A stretch of 58,557 bases of DNA from Desulfovibrio sp. (GCF_014803725.1 NZ_JAAVBE010000019.1:227877-286433), one strand, 5' to 3'; numbered from the stretch's first letter, positions 39,547 through 46,581 are shown. Notes: generated by a model from the sequence alone, not told the origin. Program-made: numbers and translations.

Positions 39547-39729
39547 CTAGTCTATACTATGCGACGGAAGTTCACAAGCCGAACAGAAGATTTGCTCTCC
39601 GTAAGTGAAAGCATAGGGGCGGGAGACACCGTACTCACAAAAAATTTTTTCGTGCCATTTGACTTTTGGGTTGTGTTTAGCTTCGCCCGTGATACTTGGG
39701 AATACGGCAGCCTTCTTCAGGGAGGACAC
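39547..39729 (-). CDS. Uncertain 60-codon frame with CxxC
   Basis: Starts at GTG 39729, reads MSSLKKAAVFPSITGEAKHN and ends with IFCSACELPSHSID. AT-rich and in line with the nuclease gene downstream, but no convincing ribosome-binding site. It could be leader sequence only. Confidence 0.25.
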   Translation of the reverse strand: MSSLKKAAVFPSITGEAKHNPKVKWHEKIFCEYGVSRPYAFTYGEQIFCSACELPSHSID

Positions 39730-39733
39730 GCAG

Positions 39734-39820
39734 ATGGACTACCTCTGGAGCGCGATCATTCAAATTGTTTCGGGCGTAGTGGTGGCCTTGATTTGCAGCT
39801 ATTTGCGGAAAAAACAATAA
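39734..39820 (+). CDS. 28-residue hydrophobic peptide, type I toxin-like
   Basis: ATG 39734 follows GGGAGG at good spacing. The product MDYLWSAIIQIVSGVVVALI plus CSYLRKKQ has one membrane helix and a basic C-terminus, the layout of Ldr/Fst/TxpA-type toxins. An 11-bp perfect hairpin follows 4 nt after the stop. No antisense RNA could be assigned with certainty. Confidence 0.5.
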   Translation: MDYLWSAIIQIVSGVVVALICSYLRKKQ

Positions 39821-39824
39821 GGAC

Positions 39825-39852
39825 GCCGCCGGGAGTGGAGGCTCCCGGCGGC
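39825..39852 (+). terminator. Hairpin after the 28-residue gene
   Basis: GCCGCCGGGAG (39825-39835) pairs with CTCCCGGCGGC (39842-39852), 6-nt loop. No T-tract follows. Confidence 0.6.
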
Positions 39853-40029
39853 ACTGGGGCAAAGGCCTGATTCACCCTTAAAACCAGAGGGCATGCCGAG
39901 GGCGCCGGGTGCGGACACACCCGGCGCCCGACTCATCCGACCATCCGGAAGGACGAGCGGGCTTCCCGTCCATTTTTGTGGCAGGCGAATCGCCGGCTCA
40001 CAAAAATTGCATTCAGCATAGTGCAAATA

Positions 40030-40103
40030 GTACAGGGGAAACGGCATATTATTTGTGACGAGGTATTTCTTTTTTTCTGATAAAGATGCCGTTTCCGCTG
40101 TAC
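40030..40103. repeat. 18-bp inverted repeat, 38-bp AT-rich centre
   Basis: GTACAGGGGAAACGGCAT (40030-40047) and ATGCCGTTTCCGCTGTAC (40086-40103) are reverse complements with one mismatch. The centre contains CTTTTTTTCTG. Each arm read outward encodes MPFPLY, so it could also be a duplicated gene start. Confidence 0.65.
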
Positions 40104-40204
40104 AGGGTACGGCATAATCGGGGGAAGTCAAGCGGCCATTGGGGGGCACGGGAAAAGGGCCGAGATTTCTCCCGGCCCTCGTTTTTCCTCTACCTTCTCG
40201 CCCC

Positions 40205-41194
40205 TTACCTGTTCAGCGCCGTCGCCATGCTGGTCGCCATCCGCATGTGCAGCCGCGCGAGGCGCAGGGCCTCCTTGAAGGATTCGCGCGCCCTGTCCTC
40301 GGCGGAGTAGAGGCCTTCCAACATGCACGAGATGCTGAACATGGTGTCGGCGTCCCGGCCGATTGCCGCCACGGCCTGGTGGATGGTGTCGCCCATGGCC
40401 GTGTCAATGCCCTCCATGAGCTTCTTGAAGCGCTCCTCGATTTCCGCTTCCCGGCGCGGGTATTCGTAAGACCAGAAGTCCACCATGGCCTTCTCGCGCG
40501 GCCCCACGACGTGCTTGTGGTTCCTGCGCATGGGATAATACTTGCCGTCCCGGTACACGAGGGGGCGCTCCTCCGGGGCCGGGGGAAGCTCGGCAGCCGG
40601 CGCAGCATTCGGCAGCCCCTGCACGCACTGGTCGATCTTCTCCTGCACGAAGGCGAGCGCATCCGGCAACCAGCTTTCCGGCAGGTCGTCGATGCGCGAA
40701 AGCTGGAAGTGCGCCCGCACCTGCGGCCACAACGCGGAATGCGAAATGCCGGACACCTGCGCCCAGGCATGGACGAGACTGCGCAGCGGGGCGCGGCTGG
40801 CGGCTGTGGAGAGGCCGTCGGGAATTTCCTTGACATTCCCGCAAAGCGCCGCGCGCTCTTCCTCCGCGAGCTTGTCAAGGATGTCCAGAACCCACTTCCT
40901 GAACGCCTTGGCAATAGCGGTGCGGGCGAGCATGGCGAGAAGATGGCAGCCGCGCAGGGAGAAGATGCGGCAACGCCCATTTGCCAGAACCCCATTTTGG
41001 GGGTCTGCGGTGATTTCAATGACTTGTGTCATGTCCGGGGTGAATTCGTCCGCATTGCGCTGGTACAGGCGCGAAACTTTGTCCTCGCGGGCGTACCCGA
41101 GGGCTCGGGCAAGCTCGGCCGCACGAATCCACAGGCTATTTTGGTAATGGATGGGAGTAATGGTGACGTCGTTGAAGGTCAGGGCCATTTCCAT
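40205..41194 (-). CDS. Bro-N domain antirepressor-like protein 2
   Basis: A 329-residue protein. Bro-N domain: LTFNDVTITPIHYQNSLWIR, AAELARALGYARED, GRCRIFSLRGCHLLAMLART and IAKAFRKWVLDILDKLAEEE (about 1-115). The following region (APLRSLVHAWAQVSGISHSA, WPQVRAHFQLSRIDDLPESW) matches the ORF6C/P22 antirepressor C-terminal type, and a further helical domain follows. The ribosome-binding site TAGGAG is covered by a target of its own C4-like RNA (41242-41317). Unlike antirepressor 1 it is inside the late-gene region. Confidence 0.85.
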   Translation of the reverse strand: MEMALTFNDVTITPIHYQNSLWIRAAELARALGYAREDKVSRLYQRNADEFTPDMTQVIEITADPQNGVLANGRCRIFSLRGCHLLAMLARTAIAKAFRKWVLDILDKLAEEERAALCGNVKEIPDGLSTAASRAPLRSLVHAWAQVSGISHSALWPQVRAHFQLSRIDDLPESWLPDALAFVQEKIDQCVQGLPNAAPAAELPPAPEERPLVYRDGKYYPMRRNHKHVVGPREKAMVDFWSYEYPRREAEIEERFKKLMEGIDTAMGDTIHQAVAAIGRDADTMFSISCMLEGLYSAEDRARESFKEALRLARLHMRMATSMATALNR

Positions 41195-41203
41195 AATGTC
41201 AAC

Positions 41204-41218
41204 TCCTACGTTTGTGAA
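41204..41218 (-). promoter_or_regulatory. Antisense target site (a2/b2-like) over the antirepressor 2 RBS
   Basis: On the mRNA TTCACA (41213-41218), AA, then CGTAGGA (41204-41210) covering the Shine-Dalgarno. These are complementary to TGTGAA and TCCTACG of the C4-like RNA at 41242-41317. Confidence 0.75.
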
Positions 41219-41220
41219 TT

Positions 41221-41244
41221 GCGCTTTCTGAAAAAAGAAAGCGC
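41221..41244 (-). promoter_or_regulatory. Hairpin between C4 RNA 2 and the antirepressor
   Basis: GCGCTTTC (41221-41228) pairs with GAAAGCGC (41237-41244), loop TGAAAAAA. It lies at the 3' edge of the RNA, where processing or termination would release it from the antirepressor mRNA. Module 1 has no equivalent. Confidence 0.6.
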
Positions 41245-41317
41245 CGGGTGTTCACACGGCGTAGGACCGCTGCCAGCCTTTAGGACAAAGCCCTGGACAT
41301 ATCTGGCACACCCGGCG
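41242..41317 (-). ncRNA. C4-type antisense RNA, module 2
   Basis: A 76-nt element closed by a perfect 10-bp stem (CGCCGGGTGT 41242-41251 with ACACCCGGCG 41308-41317). It shares ATATGTCCAGG and CTAAAGGCTGGCAGC (minus strand) with module 1, but its pairing segment is TCCTACG-CCG-TGTGAA, matching only its own antirepressor. A perfect TATAAT lies at 41329-41334 on the minus strand, so transcription would begin just before the element. Confidence 0.85.
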
Positions 41318-41380
41318 TTAGTGCAATGATTATAGCCCTAAATACTGTCAAAATATATCTTGACTTTGGAAAAAGGGCAT

Positions 41381-41408
41381 AAAAAAGCGCCAAACTTACG
41401 GGTGGCGT
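41381..41408 (-). terminator. Terminator insulating antisense module 2
   Basis: On the minus strand the 41403-41408 arm (ACGCCA) pairs with 41387-41392 (TGGCGC), one G-U, followed by TTTTTT. Same position relative to C4 as in module 1. Confidence 0.65.
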
Positions 41409-41416
41409 CAATACCG

Positions 41417-41440
41417 CCTACGGGGTGTGAAGCCCGTAGG
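41417..41440 (-). ncRNA. C4-a1b1-like element, module 2
   Basis: A perfect 8-bp hairpin CCTACGGG/CCCGTAGG (41417-41424, 41433-41440). On the minus strand it carries TTCACA (41426-41431) and CGTAGG (41417-41422), a second copy of the C4 target separated by 3 nt. Confidence 0.65.
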
Positions 41441-41530
41441 GATAGAGAGACACAGATTTCTGAAAAAGTCAAGAGGAAGTTTTAAAAGGGGTTGACGAAG
41501 ATGAAGCAGGGATACCTTACAACATGGAAC

Positions 41531-41785
41531 TTAATCAAGCGGAAGCCCATTAAGGCGTTTTAATAATTTTCTTCTCGGGGTAAATCCAAGATATTTGAAA
41601 TTTTCTTCGCCTTCGACATTCGACGGTTTTATATAAAATCTTCCAACATGGGGGATATTAACGGCATGAGCATCAGCTAGAATATTTGACATTTGAGCGC
41701 AGAGGGCATCCCACAACTCTGATGATTCCTGAAAAGATAATCCAGTTTTTTCTTGGATTATTTCTAGCAATGTATAATTCTTCAT
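41531..41785 (-). CDS. HU/IHF-family DNA-binding protein
   Basis: An 84-residue protein. LLEIIQEKTGLSFQESSELW, HAVNIPHVGRFYIKPSN and LGFTPRRKLLKRLN follow the HU/IHF pattern (helical dimer core then beta-arm/basic C-terminus), though the long beta-arm with the usual PxTG is shortened. AT-rich and in the accessory island, so possibly acquired. ATG 41785 is the first Met of the conserved region; ribosome-binding site weak. Confidence 0.7.
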   Translation of the reverse strand: MKNYTLLEIIQEKTGLSFQESSELWDALCAQMSNILADAHAVNIPHVGRFYIKPSNVEGEENFKYLGFTPRRKLLKRLNGLPLD

Positions 41786-41918
41786 ACAAATAAGGCAGTA
41801 TGCCAAATTATGAACACGAAAAAAGCCATTGACAAACGGAATGGCGACCGTCGTTTGGGGAGTTCTGAGGCTCCGTAAGGTGAGGACGCCATAAAATCTG
41901 TGGGATGTCAAGGGAATA

Positions 41919-42113
41919 TTATCTTGTGGGGTCGTAGATGTCACCCTTATCATCAAGATCATACCAATCCTGCCCGTCATACCCCCAAATACTTATTGGC
42001 GTAGCGCCGTCTGCTTGGGCTTTGGCCGCAGCGGCACAGGCATCCTCAAAGTTATCAAAATCCGGTACTCCATTTAGTGGACGAACTCCATTCATCACTC
42101 TATATTTTTTCAT
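41919..42113 (-). CDS. Hypothetical 64-residue acidic protein
   Basis: Starts MKKYRVMNGVRPLNGVPDFD and ends ISIWGYDGQDWYDLDDKGDI plus YDPTR. AGGAGG precedes ATG 42113. Small acidic fold, not recognised. Confidence 0.55.
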   Translation of the reverse strand: MKKYRVMNGVRPLNGVPDFDNFEDACAAAAKAQADGATPISIWGYDGQDWYDLDDKGDIYDPTR

Positions 42114-42172
42114 CTCCACCCTCCTGTGAAGTTAATTCATGTGGTATTGAGTTTGGTGAGGGGAACAATTCC

Positions 42173-42349
42173 TTAATTTGAGCACCACATCTCTTGTACT
42201 GATATGACCCTTATGACACGCGCACTCGCTCCCCATTCCTTTTTTGCCTGTTCCAAGGCATCCGTTTCCGGGTTTTCCGCCTCAGATTCATACAAACGGT
42301 CAGTGCAGGTACCGTCTTTAAAAAAGATTTCAACTATCACGGTAGCCAC
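42173..42349 (-). CDS. Hypothetical 58-residue protein
   Basis: GTG 42349 with GGGAGG upstream. VIVEIFFKDGTCTDRLYESE and VIRVISVQEMW suggest a small alpha/beta fold. It follows a GC hairpin (42370-42389) and may be co-transcribed with the membrane protein gene upstream. Confidence 0.5.
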   Translation of the reverse strand: MATVIVEIFFKDGTCTDRLYESEAENPETDALEQAKKEWGASARVIRVISVQEMWCSN

Positions 42350-42369
42350 AGTCACCTCCCTTGTGGAGT

Positions 42370-42389
42370 GGCCCCGCTTGCGCGGGGCC
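42370..42389 (+). terminator. GC hairpin between genes (T-rich on plus strand)
   Basis: GGCCCCGC (42370-42377) pairs with GCGGGGCC (42382-42389), followed on the plus strand by TTTCGTTC. No rightward gene ends here, so its role is unclear. Confidence 0.45.
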
Positions 42390-42396
42390 TTTCGTT

Positions 42397-43056
42397 CTAT
42401 CTGCCTTTCGGCCTGCATTCCGGGTGATTTGTCTTCCACAAGGCGCTTGCCTCGTCCCACGTCTTGGGGGTTATGCCCTCGCAGGGGTCTTTTTTGGCCT
42501 TTTGCGATGTGGGCGCCGGGGGCGCAGCTTCGGGCGCGGCCTGTTGCTGCGTGGTCACAGGTTCTTTTTGAGCGTCCTGCTTCTTGGTATCTGGCAGCAC
42601 AGCCCCGATAGCCGCCATGACCAGAATGGCAATCGCCACCTTTTGCCAGAGTGGCCGCTTCTTTTTTACCGGGGGCAGGCCACCTTGCGCCTGCGCGCGC
42701 TGCAATTCAAACAAATGGCCCCGGATGGCGTCCATCATGGGGCCATTGGCACGCGCAAGCCCCTGCTTGCCATCGCGTGTGGTGATGACGACCGTGGTTT
42801 CAACCTGGTTGCCGCCGGCCACGCTGCCGACGATGGCACCCACGCCGCCCGTGAGGACGCCGCCGATGATGGCGCCCCCTACGGCTCCCCCGGCCTTCTT
42901 GACGTTCTCCCCGGCGCCTTGCACTTCACAGGAGGCAATATCTGACAGGGAGAGCGACTTGCCGAACAGGCCGCTGCCTGAAAATGAATCCTTGCCCGTG
43001 TAATAGTATTTCGTCTTGCCGAAGTCCCCAGCGATGAATTGGAGATAGGCCGCCAT
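42397..43056 (-). CDS. Glycine-zipper membrane protein coupled to an HsdR-N nuclease
   Basis: A 219-residue protein. Residues 1-50 form a small domain (FGKTKYYYTGKDSFSGSGLF). GGAVGGAIIGGVLTGGVGAI (about 56-75) is a glycine-zipper membrane segment like those of pore- or scaffold-forming proteins. A second hydrophobic helix LWQKVAIAILVMAAIGAVL (about 140-158) precedes a Pro/Ala/Gln-rich linker and a Cys-containing tail (DPCEGITPKTW). Its start overlaps the nuclease stop (TAATG), so both are made together. Function unknown. Confidence 0.65.
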   Translation of the reverse strand: MAAYLQFIAGDFGKTKYYYTGKDSFSGSGLFGKSLSLSDIASCEVQGAGENVKKAGGAVGGAIIGGVLTGGVGAIVGSVAGGNQVETTVVITTRDGKQGLARANGPMMDAIRGHLFELQRAQAQGGLPPVKKKRPLWQKVAIAILVMAAIGAVLPDTKKQDAQKEPVTTQQQAAPEAAPPAPTSQKAKKDPCEGITPKTWDEASALWKTNHPECRPKGR

Positions 43057-44150
43057 TATTCACCCCCCTCCTTGGCCTTTTGGGCCGTATCGTATTTTTT
43101 CGCCGTGGCGCGGATGCGGTCTGCCAGCGGCAAGATGTCGTCCAGTTTCTCGATTTCCACCCGGTCGTCCTTGGTATCGCCGTCAAAGAGGCCGACCTTC
43201 CACGGGCGCTTGTTGAAGTGCAGCCGGAAAAGCGGCTTCGTGATTTTGTCGTCCAGAAGGATATTGCAGAAGTTCACGGCGTCCCTGATTGCCACGCGCT
43301 CCGGCTCCACCGTGCCGATAAGCAGGGATTTGACGAGGTAGAAGGCCTGCAATTCCTCGGGCGTGGTCACGATGTTGGGGCCGCTCTTCGCCTCTTCCTG
43401 CGCTTCGGCGTCTTCCGCCGGCTCGGGCTCCGGCTTCTGCTGGGTCATGGCGTTTTTCAGGCGCTCGTTGATGCGGTCGTTGAGGAACTGCGCCATGGCT
43501 GTCTTGAGCACGGGCGTGAAGCGCTCGCGCACGTTCTGGGTGATCTTGCCGTCATAGACCTTGCCGATGAAGAAGCGCACGAAGTCCTCGTCCGGCTCCT
43601 CCATTTGCCTGGCCATGACCTGCTTAAACTCGCGGTTGTATTTGAGCTCATTGGCCGACACCACGCAGGCGTCCCGGTCAAAGCGGCCCTTGGCGAGCTT
43701 GCGCAGCTCCGGGATGAGCGACTCCTCCATGTCGTCCAGCGTGAACTCCATGTAGGGCTTGCTGTCCATGCGGTTGGGCGCTTCGAGGTCGGAGAAGAAG
43801 CGGTAGCGGTTGCCATCGGTCAGGATGGCGATGGGTGCCTCGGTGCCGTGGAAATAGATCTGCAACTGGTTGCAGTGTTTGAACTCCAGCGGCGTGCCAA
43901 GCGTCTTGCACTCGATGATGAGGATGGGCTTTCCATCGGCAAGGATGGCATAGTCCACGCGCGCGTCCTTGTATTCGCCGATGGGCGCGGAAAATTCCGC
44001 CACAACTTCCGCCGGGTTGAACACATCGTACCCGAGCGCCTGGATGAACGGCATGACCAGCGTGTTCTTGGTCATCTGCTCGTTCTCCAGCCTGTCCCTG
44101 TGCAGCCGGACGCGCTTTGCCAGTTCGAAGATTTTTTCCTCAAAGTCCAT
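43056..44150 (-). CDS. Stand-alone HsdR N-terminal (PD-ExK) nuclease-like protein
   Basis: A 364-residue protein. The N-terminal domain (EKIFELAKRVRLHRDRLENE, TLVMPFIQALGYDVFNPAEV, ARVDYAILADGKPILIIECK) is the type I restriction R-subunit nuclease fold with Asp and Glu-x-Lys catalytic residues. No DEAD-box helicase or S/M subunits follow, so it is not a normal type I system. The C-terminal half (PEPEPAEDAEAQEEAKSGPN linker, then FYLVKSLLIGTVEPERVAIR and VNFCNILLDDKITKPLF) is a separate domain. GGAGGG supports ATG 44150. Probably a defence or exclusion protein (inference). Confidence 0.8.
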   Translation of the reverse strand: MDFEEKIFELAKRVRLHRDRLENEQMTKNTLVMPFIQALGYDVFNPAEVVAEFSAPIGEYKDARVDYAILADGKPILIIECKTLGTPLEFKHCNQLQIYFHGTEAPIAILTDGNRYRFFSDLEAPNRMDSKPYMEFTLDDMEESLIPELRKLAKGRFDRDACVVSANELKYNREFKQVMARQMEEPDEDFVRFFIGKVYDGKITQNVRERFTPVLKTAMAQFLNDRINERLKNAMTQQKPEPEPAEDAEAQEEAKSGPNIVTTPEELQAFYLVKSLLIGTVEPERVAIRDAVNFCNILLDDKITKPLFRLHFNKRPWKVGLFDGDTKDDRVEIEKLDDILPLADRIRATAKKYDTAQKAKEGGE

Positions 44151-44252
44151 GTGTACCCTCCACCCTGAAATTTCCCCTGAGCGACCGCAGCCCACCCCGG
44201 GGCCGCGTATATCGGATGCTCTATCAGGGCCGAAAACCGGGGGGAAGTCAAG

Positions 44253-44278
44253 AAAAAAGCCCCTCCGTGGGGAGGGGC
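44253..44278 (-). terminator. Intrinsic terminator downstream of the acidic/basic gene pair
   Basis: GCCCCTCC (44259-44266) pairs with GGAGGGGC (44271-44278), with TTTTTTC on the minus strand. It separates the pair at 44394-45180 from the nuclease/membrane cassette. Confidence 0.8.
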
Positions 44279-44393
44279 TCAGGGGGCTGTCGGGGAGTGC
44301 AATCTCCCCGGCGTAGCGGCCCCGGGGACGAGCCCCAAGGACTTAGGTCACGCGTGCGAAGGTCGTCCTTTAGGACTCATACGCTGAAAGCGG

Positions 44394-44957
44394 TCATGCG
44401 GGATTATCATCAGGATGAACGAGTTCTACATAGCCAAAAATAATGGCCCATTCATCCGCACTCACATCTCTGTAGGTCGCCGAGTAGAGTATGCGGCGAA
44501 TCTCCTCTTCGTCGAGGTTTCTCCGGCAATTCAAATATCCACAAGCACAGAGAAAAGCGAACATGGCATTCGCGTTCATCTCAGCGCTTGTCAGGCGATC
44601 TGGGTTGTCAACAAGAGGCTTCACGGGCCGCATTCTGGCAATCCATTTGAATATGTAGGCCGCCTTTTTGTGCTTCTCTGCCCTGTCGATGGGATGATAT
44701 GCTTTGACCCTGAGGATGTCTTCCCAGAATGAAATTGATGCCCTCACCAAGGTCGCCTCATTCAAGACGATACCATGCCCTTGAAAAAGGGCCCCCTTCA
44801 TCTGGTAAAAAACCTTGCTCAGCCGTTCTGCCAGCTCACGGCCGCAACGTTGCGCTTCTTTAGGTAACGCCTTACGGCACGCCCTGAGCTGTTTTAAGTA
44901 TGCGGGGCTGGCCTTAATCGTGTCCAGCCCCTCCTCCTTGGGCGCTTGCAAAGCCAT
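44394..44957 (-). CDS. Hypothetical basic protein, second gene of a pair
   Basis: A 187-residue helical protein: YLKQLRACRKALPKEAQRCG, then LNEATLVRASISFWEDILRV, HIDRAEKHKK-like basic centre (HPIDRAEKHKKAAYIFKW) and an acidic end LVHPDDNPA. It starts 1 nt after the preceding gene with GGAG upstream. Not recognised. Confidence 0.55.
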   Translation of the reverse strand: MALQAPKEEGLDTIKASPAYLKQLRACRKALPKEAQRCGRELAERLSKVFYQMKGALFQGHGIVLNEATLVRASISFWEDILRVKAYHPIDRAEKHKKAAYIFKWIARMRPVKPLVDNPDRLTSAEMNANAMFAFLCACGYLNCRRNLDEEEIRRILYSATYRDVSADEWAIIFGYVELVHPDDNPA

Positions 44958-44958
44958 G

Positions 44959-45180
44959 TCACAATCTCCACGTTTTCCGAGGGTACTGTGCCCATGCGTT
45001 GAGAGTGTCTTTGATATTTTGCATGTAGCTTTCCTCATCGTCCTCTTCCCCGGAATTGGGGAGGCGCCCGCTGATCGTCTCCATGACTTCCTTATTGGCG
45101 CATAGGGCGTCAATCTTTCTCAAGCTCTCCTGGTATTCTGCCTCCAACTCCGGTGTAAGACCGTTGGGCAGTGGTGCCAT
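44959..45180 (-). CDS. Hypothetical acidic protein, first gene of a pair
   Basis: A 73-residue acidic protein (MAPLPNGLTPELEAEYQESL, then NSGEEDDEESYMQNIKDTL). AGGAG precedes ATG 45180. Size, charge and 1-nt spacing to the larger basic gene look like an antitoxin-toxin pair, but no family is recognised. Confidence 0.5.
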   Translation of the reverse strand: MAPLPNGLTPELEAEYQESLRKIDALCANKEVMETISGRLPNSGEEDDEESYMQNIKDTLNAWAQYPRKTWRL

Positions 45181-45601
45181 ACTGGGCTCCTGCTTGCTCC
45201 TGTGAGCGGTGGGGTGGTTGTGGATGGTGCGCCGATTGACACGCAAACATTCAATGCTGGGAGAGTCCACAGCCAGGCATCAGGGGCGTGAGTTCACCCT
45301 GGCAGGCCATGGCGCGGAATTAAAAAGCCAGAAATAGCCTAAAATATCCACATGAGGATTGCAAGTGTGCCTACGCCTTTCCCCTTTCCACGCTTCAATT
45401 TTCCCCGCCGGGCAACAGATACCCGCGTATGTCCGCAGATATTCACTCCACCATCGCGCCGGGGCGCGGGCGCCTGTGCTATGGTGGTTCCCAAACGGCG
45501 CGGCCTGAATTGCCCGCAAATGTCCTAAAATACCCACATGGGAAAAGCAATTCTTCGAGGCGTTATCTGGTAGGATTGGCCGCAAACGTGCGGAGACCGG
45601 C
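45181..45601. promoter_or_regulatory. Control region for the tail operon and island
   Basis: About 420 bases between divergent units. It contains two related blocks: copy c (45328-45355, AAATAGCCTAAAATATCC) and copy b (45504-45535, matching copy a at 27805). No gene seen. Confidence 0.55.
45504..45535 (+). promoter_or_regulatory. Conserved late-operon block, copy b
   Basis: CCTGAATTGCCCGCAAATGT followed by CCTAAAATACCC. It matches copy a over about 31 positions, with mainly transition differences, and lies 67 nt before the first tail gene. Candidate late activator site. Confidence 0.55.
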
Positions 45602-46126
45602 ATGGCGAACATTTCCATCAAGGGCGGCGACAAGTGGCGCAAGGCGCTCAGCAAGCTCGCGCAGGACAAGGTCATCAAGGTCCGCGCCGGGGTGCTGGAA
45701 GACGCCAAGACTACGGATGGCAAGCTCATCGCGCAGTATGCCGCCTATAACGAGTTCGGAGCCGTGGTGCGCGTGACCCCGAAGATGAAGGCATTTTTCC
45801 GGCATCGCTTCGGCATCAACCTGAAAAAACAGAAGCTAGTCATTCCTGGGCGCCCCTTCATGCGCCGGACATTGAGAAATCATCGCCAGGAGTGGGTCAA
45901 CAAGGTCGCGGCGGCACTCAAAGCCGGACGGACGCCCGAGGATGTGCTGGACTTGATTGGCAACGTCATGGCGGCTGACATCCAAGCGCAAATCAAAAGC
46001 AACATGAAGCCCAAGAACAAGCCGCTTACGCTGATGATTAAGAACGCGCAGGAGTCAGGGCGTGCAGGGACGCTTATGAATACTGGCGCGCTCATCGGCG
46101 CAATCACCTCCGAGGTCGTGAAGTGA
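45602..46126 (+). CDS. Tail completion / HK97 gp10-like protein
   Basis: A 174-residue basic protein. KVRAGVLEDAKTTDGKLIAQ, YAAYNEFG, IPGRPFMRRTLRNHRQEW and GALIGAITSEVV match the family of head-tail joining or tail completion proteins. First gene of the tail operon; GGAG 7 nt before ATG. Confidence 0.75.
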   Translation: MANISIKGGDKWRKALSKLAQDKVIKVRAGVLEDAKTTDGKLIAQYAAYNEFGAVVRVTPKMKAFFRHRFGINLKKQKLVIPGRPFMRRTLRNHRQEWVNKVAAALKAGRTPEDVLDLIGNVMAADIQAQIKSNMKPKNKPLTLMIKNAQESGRAGTLMNTGALIGAITSEVVK

Positions 46127-46581
46127 CCAACCTCCACGGGCTCGTGCGCCAGGCCATCACTGCCCTCCACCCGGACGAGACCGTGACCCTGCGGCAATCC
46201 ATCGGCCAGCGCAATGAGCGCGGGCGCGTGACGCCCGTCTATGGCCCGGCGCAGGCGGTACAGGCGCAGATCCAGAGCCTCAAGCAGGACGACCTCGCGC
46301 AGAAGGAAGCAACGAGCAACACGCGCATCGACCGCAAGGCCTATCTGTTCGCGCCGGATGCCGCCCTGCCGCCGCAAGGCATCGTGCGGCCGCTGGGCCG
46401 CACCGGCGACATGATCCAGCGCGCTGACGGCACCTGGTGGCTCGTCACGGCCATGATCGAGGATTTCACGGCGTCCGGCTGGGTATGCGTGGGTATCACG
46501 CAGCAGGTGGACGGCCCGGACCTGAGCGCTTCGGAGCCGGAAGGGGAGGATGAGGAGGCTGCGGATGCTGCCAAGGCGTGA
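46123..46581 (+). CDS. Head-tail connector protein
   Basis: A 152-residue protein starting at GTG 46123 (GTGA overlap). TVTLRQSIGQRNERGRVTPV and RPLGRTGDMIQRADGTWWLV resemble small phage neck proteins. Acidic C-terminus (EPEGEDEEAADAAKA). Confidence 0.65.
   Translation: MTNLHGLVRQAITALHPDETVTLRQSIGQRNERGRVTPVYGPAQAVQAQIQSLKQDDLAQKEATSNTRIDRKAYLFAPDAALPPQGIVRPLGRTGDMIQRADGTWWLVTAMIEDFTASGWVCVGITQQVDGPDLSASEPEGEDEEAADAAKA

Larger units (their letters stand above)
39821..40204. other. Hairpin-dense intergenic region
   Basis: About 380 bases holding several strong inverted repeats: 39825-39852 (11 bp), a 12-bp GGGCGCCGGGTG/CACCCGGCGCCC at about 39899-39928, TTTTTGTG/CACAAAAA at about 39975-40008, and an 18-bp pair with one mismatch (40030-40047, 40086-40103). 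Frames starting MPFPLY run outward from both arms of the last pair but have no clear ribosome-binding sites. Confidence 0.55.

Noticed and set aside
40030-40103. Miniature transposable element
   Set aside because: The 18-bp inverted repeat encloses only 38 bp and no target-site duplication is visible at its flanks.
43056-44150. Complete type I restriction-modification system
   Set aside because: Only the R-subunit nuclease-like domain is present; no helicase, HsdM or HsdS in the window.
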